Both the position numbers and the translations under genes were made by a program. A DNA stretch of 64,000 nt. Origin: Salipiger sp. CCB-MM3 (lineage in GTDB: Bacteria > Pseudomonadota > Alphaproteobacteria > Rhodobacterales > Rhodobacteraceae). The notes below the pieces were generated by a model that had not been told where the DNA came from, searched no databases, and saw only the letters and a list, made by a program, of their open reading frames with translations. The stretch spans positions 496,001 to 560,000 of the forward strand of contig NZ_CP014595.1 in the NCBI RefSeq assembly GCF_001687105.1. The letters run 5' to 3'. Below, in pieces: positions 16,892 through 28,721 of the stretch (the first letter of the stretch is position 1; every line of letters begins with the position of its first letter).

Positions 16892-17281
16892 ATGGTCAGA
16901 CTCATACCCACATTGCAATGCGCCCTGCGTGTCGCCCTCGCCCTTACCCTCGGCGATGCGGTGGCAAAGGAGATTTTTACGGCCGATCCTACCCTCATCG
17001 GCGCACTCTCCGTGCAGATACCGGGCCTTGCGACTTCTCTCTTGTGCGCACTTCTGGCGTCGATCGCCATCTGGCTGATCCTCGGCATTGGTGTGCGCGC
17101 CGTAGCTCTGATCGGGCTGGGCCTCTATTCCTTCCATGCATTTTTCGCACCGGGACTGGAGCCGTTCGATCTCACCACACTCTACAGCTGCGGCTTGGTC
17201 GCGCTGCTGGCGGTACCGCTTGTTCTCTTCGGCGGCGGACGGTTCAGCATAGCCCATCCCATTGCGTCTGACGCGAATTAG
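16892..17281 (+). CDS. Small hypothetical membrane protein
   Basis: I do not recognise this 129-aa protein. It has about four hydrophobic segments: one near the N-terminus (TLQCALRVALALTLG), two adjacent in the middle (ATSLLCALLASIAIWLIL and AVALIGLGLYSFHAFF) and one at the C-terminus (CGLVALLAVPLVLFGGG). It has no charged motif. The frame is open from 16844; I prefer ATG 16892, although neither start has a strong ribosome-binding site. It has its own terminator. Confidence 0.6.
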   Translation: MVRLIPTLQCALRVALALTLGDAVAKEIFTADPTLIGALSVQIPGLATSLLCALLASIAIWLILGIGVRAVALIGLGLYSFHAFFAPGLEPFDLTTLYSCGLVALLAVPLVLFGGGRFSIAHPIASDAN

Positions 17282-17319
17282 GCTCGAAGCACATCACTCA
17301 CGAACACACACACACCTAA

Positions 17320-17345
17320 AGCGGCCCCTCGGGGCCGCTCTTTTC
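17320..17345. terminator. Terminator between convergent genes
   Basis: AGCGGCCCC and GGGGCCGCT form a 9-bp stem with a 2-nt loop followed by CTTTTCTT. It ends the small membrane protein transcript. In reverse orientation it ends in TTTAGG and may weakly serve the carboxypeptidase transcript. Confidence 0.8.
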
Positions 17346-17394
17346 TTGTCCTGACGGAAAGCACAGGGCGACTTACAGAGCCGCTCCGCCGGAC

Positions 17395-18867
17395 TCACAG
17401 CCCGTAAAGCGCGCCGAATTTCTCTTCGAGATACTCCAGCAGCGGCGCCTCGCTGGGGGCAAAGCCGCAGGCCTTCTCGATGACCTCGCGCGGGGCGTAG
17501 AGACCGCCGTGGCGCTGCACATTCTCGCGCAGCCAGCCGGTCGCCGCCGACAGATCACCCGCCTGCATCTGCGCGTCGAGATCGGGCACCGCCGTGCGCA
17601 GCGCCTTGTGCAGACAGCCCGCGTAGACATTGCCAAGGCTGTAGGTCGGGAAATAGCCGAAGAGGCCCGCCGACCAATGCACATCCTGCAGCACCCCGTC
17701 CGAGGCTTTGTCGACGGCAAAGCCGAAGTCCGCCTTGAAGCGCTCGTTCCACGCGTCTTCCAGATCGTCCACCGCCAGATCGCCAGAAATCAGCGCCCGC
17801 TCCAGATCGAAGCGCAGAAGCACATGCAGGTTGTACTGCACCTCGTCGCTTTCGGTGCGAATGTAGTTGTTCTGCACCCGGTTGGCGGCCTTGTAGAACT
17901 CTTCCGCGCTCAGCCCGATGTCGCCAAAGACCTCGGTGACCTGACCGTGCAGCCAGTGGGTGAAGGCCGCCGAACGGCCCATCTGGTTCTCGTAGATGCG
18001 GCTCTGGCTTTCGTGCACGCCCATCGAGACGCCCTCGCCCAGCGGGGTGAAGCGATAGTCCGGCGCGATCGCCTGCTCATAGGCCGCATGGCCGGTCTCG
18101 TGGATGATCGAGTAGATGCAGTTGAACGGGTCGAGCGCATTGGTGCGCGTGGTGATCCGCACGTCGTCGCCGCTGCCCGAGCTGAACGGATGCACCGCCT
18201 TGTCGACGCGGCCCCGGCTCATGTCATACCCGAAGGTCTCGGCCAGCTTGCGCGACAGTGCCATCTGCGCGGCATCGTCATAGGTGCCCGACAGCGCCTT
18301 CGGCGCGGGCCGCTCGAGGATCGCCTGCCGCAGCGCCACGAGGCGCGGACGCAGCGCGCCGAACATATCCGAAAGCTGCTGCGCCGTGGCGCCGGGCTCG
18401 TAATCATCAAGCAGCGCGTCATAGACATCGCCGCCATCCGCCAGCGCCGCGCCCTCTTCGCGCTTCAGCGCCACCACGTCGCGCAGCACAGGGGCGAAGG
18501 CGGCGAAATCATCATCCGCCCGCGCCTCGGCCCAGATGCGATGCGCCCGGCTGGTGAGCCGCGCCAGATCGGCGGCCAGCTTGCCCGGCACCCGCCCCGC
18601 GCGGGTGTAGCTGCGGGTGATGTGGCGCAGCTGCGCCTGCCCGACCTGATCAAGCTCTTCGGGGCGGATCACCGCCAGCCACTCGCCGACGCGCGGATCG
18701 GTGCGACGGGCGTGCAGCACGCCCTCCAGCGCCGCGATCTCTTCCGAGCGCTGGTCCGCCGCGCCATGCGGCATGGTCGTTTCCTGGTCCCAGCCGAGCC
18801 GGCCAGCGACCTGCGCCAGCGCCCCGGTGTCGCGCTGGAACGCCATCAGATCATCGAATGCGGACAT
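17395..18867 (-). CDS. Carboxypeptidase M32 (Taq type)
   Basis: This 490-aa cytosolic zinc metallocarboxypeptidase releases C-terminal amino acids. The zinc motif HETGH is at residues 256-260 and the third-ligand Glu lies in the MGVHESQSRIYEN helix. The family's DPFNCIYSIIHETGH and YLHKALR-like C-terminal features are present. It starts one base after the ctaA stop codon, so the two are probably co-transcribed although their functions are unrelated. Confidence 0.93.
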   Translation of the reverse strand: MSAFDDLMAFQRDTGALAQVAGRLGWDQETTMPHGAADQRSEEIAALEGVLHARRTDPRVGEWLAVIRPEELDQVGQAQLRHITRSYTRAGRVPGKLAADLARLTSRAHRIWAEARADDDFAAFAPVLRDVVALKREEGAALADGGDVYDALLDDYEPGATAQQLSDMFGALRPRLVALRQAILERPAPKALSGTYDDAAQMALSRKLAETFGYDMSRGRVDKAVHPFSSGSGDDVRITTRTNALDPFNCIYSIIHETGHAAYEQAIAPDYRFTPLGEGVSMGVHESQSRIYENQMGRSAAFTHWLHGQVTEVFGDIGLSAEEFYKAANRVQNNYIRTESDEVQYNLHVLLRFDLERALISGDLAVDDLEDAWNERFKADFGFAVDKASDGVLQDVHWSAGLFGYFPTYSLGNVYAGCLHKALRTAVPDLDAQMQAGDLSAATGWLRENVQRHGGLYAPREVIEKACGFAPSEAPLLEYLEEKFGALYGL

Positions 18868-18868
18868 T

Positions 18869-20011
18869 TCAGCGGGTCTCCCGGATGGATTGGGTCTTGG
18901 GGAATTGCGCGCCGAAGCGGGCGCGCAGGATCAGCACCCAGAGCACCACAGCGCCCAACTGGTGGGTGATCGCGATATGCCACGGTGCGACGTAGAGGAC
19001 CGTGGTGATACCCAGCACCAGTTGCACACAGAGCATCGCCATCACCGCGTTGAAGCGGAAGCGCGTGTCGGCATTGGCGGACTTGCGGCCTTTCAGCCAT
19101 GTGACGATGCCGAAGATGAACAGCAGATAGCCCGCCATCCGGTGCATGAACTGCACCAGCCCCGGATCCTCGAAAAAGTTGCGCCAGAGCGGCACCAGAT
19201 CGAAGGGCTGCGGCGGGAAGAAGCCGCCCGCCATCAGCGGCCAGTCGGTGTAGGACCGCCCGGCGTCGATTCCCGCCACCAGCGCGCCCAGCAGGATCTG
19301 CAGGAAGGCGAAATGCAGCATCCCCGTCGACATCGAAAAGAGCTTGGGCTCACGCAGACGCCGCGCCTGCATCAGATCGCGCTCCTCGCGCCCCAGCAGG
19401 AAGATGTCCCAAGCGATGAAGCCAAGGATGATGAAGGCCAGCCCCAGATGCGTCGCCAGCCGGTAGGAGGCGACCGCGATCATCTCTCCGACAAGGCCCG
19501 ACGAGACCATCCACCAGCCCACGGCCCCCTGCAGCCCGCCGAGCGCGCCCAAAAGCAGCAGACGCCCGGTCCAGCCGGTGGGGATTTTACGCGCGATCAG
19601 GAAGCCAAAGAAACCAAGCGCCCAGACAAGGCCGATCACCCGGCCAAGCTGGCGGTGGCCCCATTCCCACCAGTAGATGCCCTTGAACTCCGAAAGGGTC
19701 ATACCCTTGTTGAGCAGCTCATATTGCGGGATCTGCTGGTAGAGGATGAATTCCTCCTGCCATTCAGCCTCGTTCAGCGGCGGGATGGCGCCATGCAGCG
19801 GCTTCCACTCGGTGATCGACAAGCCGCTGTCGGTGAGCCGGGTCAGCCCGCCGACGCAGATCATCGCCACCACCAACGCAAAGATCAGCATCAGCCAGAT
19901 GCGGATCGCGCCCCGGGCGCCGCCGCGCCCTTTGTCGATCATGCCGCCCGCCGGGGCAGCTTTCTGGGTCTCCGCCCCAACCTCTTCAAAGAGCTTGCGG
20001 TTTCCGGCCAT
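18869..20011 (-). CDS. ctaA: Heme A synthase (COX15/CtaA)
   Basis: CtaA oxidises heme O to heme A for aa3-type cytochrome oxidase. The 380-aa membrane protein has eight membrane helices and conserved heme-ligand histidines in the helical pairs (for example FMHRMAGY and WEWGHRQLGR). GGLTRLTDSGLSITEWKP near residue 60 is a family hallmark. The in-frame ATG at 20026 would place the AAGGAG ribosome-binding site inside the coding region. I therefore chose ATG 20011, six bases beyond it. Confidence 0.95.
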   Translation of the reverse strand: MAGNRKLFEEVGAETQKAAPAGGMIDKGRGGARGAIRIWLMLIFALVVAMICVGGLTRLTDSGLSITEWKPLHGAIPPLNEAEWQEEFILYQQIPQYELLNKGMTLSEFKGIYWWEWGHRQLGRVIGLVWALGFFGFLIARKIPTGWTGRLLLLGALGGLQGAVGWWMVSSGLVGEMIAVASYRLATHLGLAFIILGFIAWDIFLLGREERDLMQARRLREPKLFSMSTGMLHFAFLQILLGALVAGIDAGRSYTDWPLMAGGFFPPQPFDLVPLWRNFFEDPGLVQFMHRMAGYLLFIFGIVTWLKGRKSANADTRFRFNAVMAMLCVQLVLGITTVLYVAPWHIAITHQLGAVVLWVLILRARFGAQFPKTQSIRETR

Positions 20012-20067
20012 GATCTTCTCCTTCATCCGTCGCGGCGACGATAGGCGGCGCCTGCCGCCCCATCAAG

Positions 20068-20811
20068 TCAGCCGCGTTCCTTCCAGCGCACCATCTGGCG
20101 CATCACCCCATGCAGGGTCTTCACGTCTTCGCGGGTCAGCGGCATGCGGCTCCAGAGGTTGCGCAGCGTCAGCTTCATGCTCTCGGCCTTATGGTCCGGG
20201 AAGAAGAACCCAGCCTCGCTCAGCCGCTCCTCGTAATGCTCGGCCAGCTTCTCGACCTCAATACCGGTGGCCCATTCGGCGCCCGCCATCTCGACCCGCT
20301 GCGCCTCGATCTGCGTCGAGGCCCGCTGCCATTCGTAAGCGCAGAGCAGCACGCATTGCGCAAGGTTGAGCGAGGGAAACTCGGGGTTCACCGGCACGTT
20401 GATCAGCGCATTGGCCACGGCAACATCGGAATTTTCCAGACCGGCACGCTCGGGGCCGAACATCACCGCCACCTTGCCGCCCTGCGCGATGCGCTCGGCG
20501 GCTTCCTTCATCGCCTGCTCGGGCGAATAGACCGGCTTGGTGAGCCCACGCATCCGCGCCGTGGTGGCGAACACCAGATCGCAATCCTCGACCGCCTGCG
20601 CCGTGGTCTCGACCAGTTGCGCCTCGTCCAGCAGCCGCCCCGCGCCCGAGGCCATGGCCACCGCCGAAGGGTTCGGCCAGCCATCGCGCGGGCTGACCAG
20701 ACGCATCCGGTCCAGACCAAAGTTCCACATGGCGCGCGACGCCGCGCCGATATTCTCGCCCATCTGCGGCCGCACCAGCACAAACGCCGGCTGCCTCGTC
20801 TCGCTTGGCAT
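20068..20811 (-). CDS. trmJ: tRNA/rRNA 2'-O-methyltransferase, TrmJ type
   Basis: This 247-aa SPOUT methyltransferase fits TrmJ, which methylates position 32 of certain tRNAs. The N-terminal VLVRPQMGENIGAASRAMWNF and the C-terminal knot segments VAVMFGPERAGLENSD and VNPEFPSLNLAQ match the SpoU family. The start at 20811 follows ACGGAG by six bases; the frame is open further upstream but without a ribosome-binding site. It is divergent from an acetyltransferase gene. Confidence 0.88.
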   Translation of the reverse strand: MPSETRQPAFVLVRPQMGENIGAASRAMWNFGLDRMRLVSPRDGWPNPSAVAMASGAGRLLDEAQLVETTAQAVEDCDLVFATTARMRGLTKPVYSPEQAMKEAAERIAQGGKVAVMFGPERAGLENSDVAVANALINVPVNPEFPSLNLAQCVLLCAYEWQRASTQIEAQRVEMAGAEWATGIEVEKLAEHYEERLSEAGFFFPDHKAESMKLTLRNLWSRMPLTREDVKTLHGVMRQMVRWKERG

Positions 20812-20966
20812 GACAAACTCCGTAAATTCCGCTCCCGCATAGTCCTGCCTGCCGCCAAGAGCAAGAAAGCCGCACATCACGGCTCCGATTTGTCGCGGGG
20901 CACGCCGCGCTTGCCCTGCGCCCTGCACCCTGCCACGCAGGCCCGGAAAGCCACAGACGAGACCCC

Positions 20967-21491
20967 ATGCCGCTCAGAGACGCCACCCTCACCGATGCCT
21001 CCAGCCTTGCCGCCCTGTCGGTCGAAGTCTGGCTCGGCACCTACATCCGCCACGGGGTGAGCGCGCGCTTTGCCGATTACGCATTGGACACATTCACCCG
21101 CGCCAATTTCGAGCGCTGGCTGCAAAGCCCGACCGAGCGCTTCATCGTCTCGCAGAACCGCGACGGGATCGATGGCTTCCTGCGCCTTTCGACCTGCGCC
21201 CCCGGCCCGCTGCCCGGCTGCGGCAGCTGCGAGATCGCCACGCTCTACGTGCAGCCGCGCCACCATGGCCGCGGCATCGGCGGCGCGCTGCTGCAGGCGG
21301 GCCTGCGCATGGCGCACGATCAGGGCGCCGCATCGGTCTGGCTCACCACCAATTCCGAAAACGCCCCCGCCATCGCCTTTTACCACCGCATGGGCTTTCA
21401 GCACATCGGCGAGACCCACTTCCGCATCGACGGCGAAGCCTACCCCAACCACGTCTTCGTGCATCCCCCGAGCCAACCACCCGCCGCCTGA
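20967..21491 (+). CDS. GNAT family N-acetyltransferase
   Basis: This is a 174-aa single GNAT domain. The acetyl-CoA loop is YVQPRHHGRGIGGALLQAGL (about residues 93-112), and NSENAPAIAFYHRMGFQHIG supplies the conserved Asn and Tyr of the C-terminal half. The acceptor is unknown. It starts 156 bp from the divergent trmJ. Confidence 0.87.
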   Translation: MPLRDATLTDASSLAALSVEVWLGTYIRHGVSARFADYALDTFTRANFERWLQSPTERFIVSQNRDGIDGFLRLSTCAPGPLPGCGSCEIATLYVQPRHHGRGIGGALLQAGLRMAHDQGAASVWLTTNSENAPAIAFYHRMGFQHIGETHFRIDGEAYPNHVFVHPPSQPPAA

Positions 21492-21498
21492 CCCCCAT

Positions 21499-21531
21499 CT
21501 TCCTCTTGGCAAAAATATCCCCGCCGGAGGC
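21499..21531. repeat. Dispersed intergenic repeat copy
   Basis: The cleanest copy reads cttcctcttggcaaaaat followed by atccccgccggaggc. It lies seven bases after the acetyltransferase stop codon. The remaining gap to 21704 has no gene and ends in the GTCAGGAGCC ribosome-binding site of the next gene. Confidence 0.75.
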
Positions 21532-21704
21532 ATCCCACGGCTCAGCCGGGCGCGCACCCCGGCAGAAGCGCCCGCACAATCGCCCCGCGGGCCGAAGTTT
21601 CGCTGGACTTTGTCCGCGCGCTGCCGCCGAAATGACGCTGCCCCCTTTTCTTGCCCCCTAAAGCCGCGATATAGGGGCGCAATTCGCAAGTCAGGAGCCG
21701 CGCC

Positions 21705-22325
21705 ATGGCCGAAGCAGACCAGCCTCAGCTCTATCTCGTCACCCCGCCCGAGTTCGATCTCTCGAGCTTCCCCGACCAGCTCGCCTCGGTGCTCGAGGCC
21801 GAGGAGTTCGCCTGCATCCGCCTGTCGCTCGCCACGCGCGACGAGGACCGGCTGCAGCGCGCCGCCGATGCGGTGCGCGAGGTGGCGCATCGCTTCGACA
21901 TCGCGCTGGTGATCGACACCCATGTGGTGCTCGCACAGCGGCTGGGGCTCGACGGGGTGCATCTCACCGACGGCTCGCGCTCGGTGCGCGCCGCGCGCAA
22001 GGAATTGGGCGCGGACGCCATCGTCGGCGCGTTCTGCGGCAGCTCGCGCCATGACGGCATGAACGCGGGCGAAGCCGGGGCCGATTACGTCTCCTTCGGC
22101 CCGCTCAGCGGCACAGCGCTCGGCGACGGCACGCTGGCCGATTTCGAGGTCTTCGAATGGTGGTCGCAGATGATCGAACTGCCGGTGGTGGCCGAGGGCG
22201 GGCTGACGCCCGAGCTGGTCGCCAAACTGGCACCGGTCACCGACTTCTTCTCGATCGGTGAAGAGATCTGGAACGCCGAAGACCCGGTTGCCGCGCTGCG
22301 TGAGCTGACCGCCGCAATACGCTGA
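21705..22325 (+). CDS. Thiamine phosphate synthase-like protein
   Basis: The 206-aa protein has a TIM-barrel sequence of the ThiE/TenI type: GADYVSFGPL, VVAEGGLTPE and a leading QLYLVTPP strand are recognisable. ThiE joins the thiazole and pyrimidine halves of thiamine. Several residues normally used for pyrophosphate binding look altered, so it may be a paralogue without that activity. No other thiamine genes are near. Confidence 0.75.
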   Translation: MAEADQPQLYLVTPPEFDLSSFPDQLASVLEAEEFACIRLSLATRDEDRLQRAADAVREVAHRFDIALVIDTHVVLAQRLGLDGVHLTDGSRSVRAARKELGADAIVGAFCGSSRHDGMNAGEAGADYVSFGPLSGTALGDGTLADFEVFEWWSQMIELPVVAEGGLTPELVAKLAPVTDFFSIGEEIWNAEDPVAALRELTAAIR

Positions 22326-22355
22326 TATTACAGCGCATTCACGCCCTTCTTAACG

Positions 22356-23180
22356 TTACTCAGCAAAGGGATGCGCGGCCCGCAGCCGCGCTTCTGCCGC
22401 GCGCGCCAGCGGCTTTCGCCCGGCGAAATCAGACGCCTTGAGCGGCGCGTGATAGATCACCTCGACCCGGCCCTGACGGCGCGCGCCCAAGACCCGCAGA
22501 AGATGCGGCGCCAGCGCCATATCCCCCCACCATCCGTAGAACGCAGGCGCCATTTCCGGCGGCGCATGATAGACCACGGTCACCGGCTGCAGCTGCAGAT
22601 CCGCCTTCACACCTTCCGACAGGAATGCCTCGAAAAGCGTTGTTTTAAATGGCAAAACACGCAGTCCGTCTGTCGAGGTTCCCTCGGGAAAGAATAGCAG
22701 CCGATCGCCCGCAGCAAGCCGCGTCTCGATCACGCCGCTCTGCGCCGCCGCCTCGCGCCGGTCACGCCGGATGAACACCGTGCCGGTGAGTTTGGCCAAA
22801 AGCCCGATGCCCGGCCAGCCCGCCACCTCGGCCTTCGAGACGAAAAGCACATTGCGCCGCGCGTTGAGCACGAAGATGTCGAGCCATGACGAATGATTGG
22901 CAACATAGGCCCCGCGCCCGCCCATCCGCGGCCCGCGCACCTCATGCCGCAGCCTGAGGATCAGCAGCACCAAGCGGCAGGTCAGCTGCGTGACAAACGG
23001 CGACCAGATGCGCCGCCCGCCGCACAGCAGCCGCTCGCCGACCAGAACCAAAAGCTTGGCCACGATCCCCACCAGCAGCGCCGCGCCGACCAGCACAGCG
23101 CGCAGCCCCGCGCGCAGATAGTCGGCCCAGCCCAGCGGGATCACCGGCGGCTCCGCTCCGCGCCAAGTCGGATCGCTCAC
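22356..23180 (-). CDS. olsA: Lyso-lipid acyltransferase, OlsA type
   Basis: This 274-aa membrane-associated 1-acyl-glycerol-phosphate-type acyltransferase has the NHSSWLD (H-x4-D) catalytic motif near residue 95 and the FPEGTSTDG motif near residue 165. An N-terminal hydrophobic segment (residues 24-45) anchors it. It overlaps the preceding acyltransferase gene by four bases (ATGA). That gene looks like OlsB, so this one most likely adds the second acyl chain in ornithine-lipid synthesis. Confidence 0.85.
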   Translation of the reverse strand: MSDPTWRGAEPPVIPLGWADYLRAGLRAVLVGAALLVGIVAKLLVLVGERLLCGGRRIWSPFVTQLTCRLVLLILRLRHEVRGPRMGGRGAYVANHSSWLDIFVLNARRNVLFVSKAEVAGWPGIGLLAKLTGTVFIRRDRREAAAQSGVIETRLAAGDRLLFFPEGTSTDGLRVLPFKTTLFEAFLSEGVKADLQLQPVTVVYHAPPEMAPAFYGWWGDMALAPHLLRVLGARRQGRVEVIYHAPLKASDFAGRKPLARAAEARLRAAHPFAE

Positions 23181-23935
23181 CGGCGGGCCCGCGTGTAGCG
23201 CGAGGCCGCCTGCGCGTTGAGCCGCTCGGTATCCATCACCAGACAGACATCGGTGGTGTTGAAAGCATGATCGACAAAGGCCCCCTCGCCGACCGTCCCG
23301 CCAAGCCGCAGATAGCCTTTGATCAGCGCCGGCGTTTCGACCATAGCGCGGCGGCGGTCAATCTCGGCCTCGGGCAGCAGGTCCATCCGCTGAAACACCC
23401 GGCTGCGCACGCGCAGGTCTTCGGGCGCCAGATGCCGCTCGTGCAGCAGCGAAAGCGGATGCGCCAGCGCCTGCACATCGGTGCCATGGAACGACGCGGT
23501 GCCAAAGAGAATCTCGATCCCATGCTCGGCCACATAGCCCGCCAACGCCTGCCACATCAGCATCACGCCCGGCCCGCCCCGATACTCGGGATGCAGGCAC
23601 GAGCGCCCCAACTCCAGCAGCCGCCGGCCAGAGGCGCGCAGCAGCGCCAGATCATATTCATCCTCGGAATAGAACTGCCCGGCCGCCTTGGCCTGATCGT
23701 CGCGCAGCAGACGGTAGACGCCCACCACCTCGCCCCCCCGCCGTGCGTCGCTGAGCAGAAGATGATCGAAGAAGGGATCGAACCGGTCGCGCTCCAGCCG
23801 CCGCGCGTGATCCACCATCTCGCCGCCGCCGCCAAGTTCCGAGACAAAGACCTCGTAGCGCAGGCGCTGCGCCGCCTCGATCTCGTCTTGCGTGCGCGCC
23901 AGCCGCACCGTCAAATTCCTGTCGTCCAGCGCCAT
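23177..23935 (-). CDS. olsB: Ornithine N-acyltransferase, OlsB type
   Basis: OlsB transfers a 3-hydroxyacyl chain from acyl carrier protein to ornithine, giving lyso-ornithine lipid, a phosphorus-free membrane lipid. The 252-aa protein has the RLRYEVFVSELG start, the LELGRSCLHPEYRGG segment and the LFGTASFHGTD segment of the family. It is directly coupled to the olsA-like gene. No Pho-box-like site is obvious in the 131 bp upstream. Confidence 0.88.
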   Translation of the reverse strand: MALDDRNLTVRLARTQDEIEAAQRLRYEVFVSELGGGGEMVDHARRLERDRFDPFFDHLLLSDARRGGEVVGVYRLLRDDQAKAAGQFYSEDEYDLALLRASGRRLLELGRSCLHPEYRGGPGVMLMWQALAGYVAEHGIEILFGTASFHGTDVQALAHPLSLLHERHLAPEDLRVRSRVFQRMDLLPEAEIDRRRAMVETPALIKGYLRLGGTVGEGAFVDHAFNTTDVCLVMDTERLNAQAASRYTRARR

Positions 23936-24066
23936 GGCCGTCCTCTTTCGCTTGTCGCGGTTCTAATGCGACAAACCACAAAGGAAAACAGTTTTCCCGA
24001 TGCGGAGGGCCTGCGGCAAAATTCGGAAATGTTGGTTAACCATTCGTAAACGACTGCGCTCTAAGC

Positions 24067-24249
24067 CTAGGCGTCAAACACCGGCAGGAGGGTCACCCGC
24101 TCACCATCGAGCACGACCTTGCCCTGCTCCCTGAAATTGACAGTGATACGGCCCCCGATATTGGATTGCACCTGCCCTATTCCCCAATCCGGTTGGTCGG
24201 GATGCTGGACCAGCATCCCCGGCTCGAGAAACGCGTTGAGGTCACTCAT
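24067..24249 (-). CDS. DUF3553 family small protein
   Basis: The 60-aa protein is a single small beta-rich domain: PGMLVQHPDQPDWGIGQVQS, then GRITVNFREQGKVVLDG. This resembles DUF3553, a CarD/Tudor-like fold also found as a module in larger proteins. A nucleic-acid or polymerase contact is possible by analogy only. AAGGGGACATAC precedes the ATG. It is divergent from chpT, with only 26 bp between the two start codons. Confidence 0.8.
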   Translation of the reverse strand: MSDLNAFLEPGMLVQHPDQPDWGIGQVQSNIGGRITVNFREQGKVVLDGERVTLLPVFDA

Positions 24250-24275
24250 GTATGTCCCCTTTCGTCGAGGCTTGA

Positions 24276-24881
24276 ATGGAAGATCGTAACGCCAAACTCG
24301 CGACGCTGGTAGCCTCGCGCCTCTGCCATGATCTGGTCAGCCCGGTCGGCGCCATCGCCAATGGGCTCGAGCTTCTGGCGCTGTCGGGCGATATGATGGA
24401 CCGCCCCGAGCTTGCGCTGATAAACGACAGTTGCAACGCCGCCCGCGCGCGGATCAACCTGTTTCGCCTCGCCTTTGGCAATGCCGAGGGCGAGCAGATG
24501 ATCGGCCCTTCCGAGGCGGCCCGGCTGCTGCGCGATTATTGCGCGGGCGGGCGGCTCACCCCCGACTGGCGGCGGATCAGCGATGCGCCGCGCCCCGAGG
24601 TGCAACTGGCGATGCTGGCGTTTCTGTGCTGCGAAAGCGCGCTGCCGCTCGGTGGTCAGATCGAGATCGCCGAACATGAGGGCGGATGGCGGATCACCGG
24701 CACCGGCCCGCGCATCGGCCATGACCCGGCGCTCTGGGCTTTGCTCGGGGCACCCGGCGCGCTGCCCGGCGTGTCCGGCGCGCAGGTGCATTTCCCGATG
24801 CTGGCCGCGCTCGCCGCACGCAGCGGCCGCCGGATAGAGGTGACCGCGGGCGATGCTGCGGTCACGCTCGATCTTGTCTGA
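24276..24881 (+). CDS. chpT: Histidine phosphotransferase ChpT
   Basis: ChpT relays phosphate from the hybrid kinase CckA to CtrA and CpdR, the cell-cycle and motility regulators of alphaproteobacteria. The 201-aa protein begins with a four-helix dimerisation domain carrying the phospho-accepting His in SRLCHDLVSPVGAI (about residues 14-27). It then has a degenerate, non-ATP-binding HATPase-like domain. In Rhodobacteraceae the pathway controls motility and gene-transfer-agent production. Confidence 0.92.
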   Translation: MEDRNAKLATLVASRLCHDLVSPVGAIANGLELLALSGDMMDRPELALINDSCNAARARINLFRLAFGNAEGEQMIGPSEAARLLRDYCAGGRLTPDWRRISDAPRPEVQLAMLAFLCCESALPLGGQIEIAEHEGGWRITGTGPRIGHDPALWALLGAPGALPGVSGAQVHFPMLAALAARSGRRIEVTAGDAAVTLDLV

Positions 24882-24907
24882 GCGCAAAGCGCCCGGGGTC
24901 GCCCGGA

Positions 24908-26173
24908 TCAGCTGCGCACCGCGCCCTCCGAGCGCACCACATATTTGAAGCTGGTCAGCTGCTCGGCCCCCACCGGACCGCGCGCGTGCATCTTGCCGGT
25001 GGCGATGCCGATCTCGGCGCCCATGCCAAACTCGCCGCCATCGGCGAACTGGGTCGAGGAATTGACCATGACGATGGCGCTGTCGACCCGCTGGATGAAC
25101 GTCTCGATCGCCGCCTCGTCCTGCGACAGGATGCAATCGGTGTGCTGCGAGCCATAGCGGCGGATATGTGCGATGGCGTCCTCCTCGTCGGCCACGAGCT
25201 TGGCGGCGACGATCTTGTCGAGATACTCGCGCCCCCAGTCCTCTTCGGTGGCCGGGACCACGCCGTCGATCTGCTGCAGACCGCTGTCGCCGCGCACCTC
25301 GACCCCCGCATCGAGCAGCGCCCGAATGACGCCCTGCCCAACGGTGTCCATCGCCTCGCGGTGGATCAGCAGGCATTCGGCGGCGCCGCAGATTCCGGTG
25401 CGCCGGGTCTTGGCGTTGAGCACGACCTTCAGCGCAGTGACCGGATCGGCGGATTTGTCGATATAGATGTGCACGATGCCCTCGAGATGGGCAAAGACCG
25501 GCACCCGCGCCTCGCGCTGCACCAGCCCGACGAGCCCCTTGCCGCCGCGCGGCACGATGACATCGACGTAGTCGGTCATGGTCAGCAGTTGCTGCACCGC
25601 CGCGCGGTCGCGCGTCGGCACAAGCTGGATGGCATCCTCGGGCAGGCCCGCCTTGCGCAGCCCGTCCACGAGGCACTCATGGATCGCGCCGGAGCTGTGG
25701 AAGCTTTCGGAGCCGCCGCGCAGGATCACCGCATTGCCTGCCTTGAGGCAGAGCGCCCCGGCGTCGGCGGTTACATTGGGGCGGGATTCGTAGATCACGC
25801 CAATGACGCCGAGCGGCGTGCGCACGCGCTTGATGTGCAGCCCGCTGGGCTGATCCCACTCGGTGATCACCTTACCGACCGGATCCTCCTGCGCCGCAAT
25901 CGCGCGCAGACCGGTGACGATGCCCTGAAGCCGCTCTTCGGTCAGCTTCAGACGGTCCATCATCGCGTCCGACAGACCCTTCTCGCGACCGAACGCCATG
26001 TCCTTGTCGTTGGCGGCGAGGATCTCGGCGCGGCGCGCCCAGACCGCATCCGCGGCGGCCTCGAGCGCCTCTGTCTTGCGCTCTGGCGGGGTAAAGGCGA
26101 GCTCCGCGGCGGCGGCCTTGGCACGTTTGCCGAGGTCAGTCATGATCGCTTGGATATCGCTGAGGTCTTTCAT
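24908..26173 (-). CDS. proA: Gamma-glutamyl phosphate reductase
   Basis: ProA reduces gamma-glutamyl phosphate to the semialdehyde in proline synthesis. The 421-aa protein has the aldehyde-dehydrogenase fold. The catalytic Cys lies in [14 protein letters not shown], and [13 protein letters not shown] is part of the cofactor-binding region. It is the last gene of obgE-proB-proA, separated from proB by 222 bp that contain a hairpin, and is convergent with chpT. Confidence 0.96.
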   Translation of the reverse strand: MKDLSDIQAIMTDLGKRAKAAAAELAFTPPERKTEALEAAADAVWARRAEILAANDKDMAFGREKGLSDAMMDRLKLTEERLQGIVTGLRAIAAQEDPVGKVITEWDQPSGLHIKRVRTPLGVIGVIYESRPNVTADAGALCLKAGNAVILRGGSESFHSSGAIHECLVDGLRKAGLPEDAIQLVPTRDRAAVQQLLTMTDYVDVIVPRGGKGLVGLVQREARVPVFAHLEGIVHIYIDKSADPVTALKVVLNAKTRRTGICGAAECLLIHREAMDTVGQGVIRALLDAGVEVRGDSGLQQIDGVVPATEEDWGREYLDKIVAAKLVADEEDAIAHIRRYGSQHTDCILSQDEAAIETFIQRVDSAIVMVNSSTQFADGGEFGMGAEIGIATGKMHARGPVGAEQLTSFKYVVRSEGAVRS

Positions 26174-26301
26174 CGCTCTTTACCCTTGGTGTTGGGGTTT
26201 GGAGCCCTCTTATAGCGCCGTGACCTTGGGGGATACAGTGCCGATTGCGCGCCCTTCCGGCCTATTGCGGGGTTGGCCAGCGCCGGGCCGTGCGTACTTT
26301 C

Positions 26302-26343
26302 AAAGAGAAGAAGCCCGAAGGTTTCCGCGTCCTTCTTCTCTTT
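26302..26343. terminator. Long hairpin between proB and proA
   Basis: AAAGAGAAGAAG and CTTCTTCTCTTT form a perfect 12-bp stem with an 18-nt loop. The stem is unusually AT-rich for this genome. It may end or weaken transcription between proB and proA, or process the message. The rest of 26174-26395 shows no gene. Confidence 0.5.
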
Positions 26344-26395
26344 TCTAAATACGCATTCCGAAGCGCGCCACGCGCACGAAGCCGGGCAGAGGCGC

Positions 26396-28578
<2,183 letters not shown>

Positions 28579-28656
28579 TTAGCGCGCTTCGGCGCGCGGC
28601 TCAAGTTGCGGGCCGGGCGCCATTGGGGGCGCTGCCCCCGCCGCGCGCTGCGCGGC

Positions 28657-28690
28657 TCCCCCGGGATATTTTTGTCTAGACGAAAGGCAC
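28657..28690. repeat. Dispersed intergenic repeat copy
   Basis: The sequence reads tcccccgggatatttttg followed by tctagacgaaaggcac, preceded by a GGGGGC-GCT-GCCCCC block at about 28625-28639. Together they match the composite layout seen at 6519-6563. It fills much of the gap between obgE and the tRNA genes. Confidence 0.7.
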
Positions 28691-28721
28691 GAGGCCCTTC
28701 CTCCGGAAAACCTACCCCCGA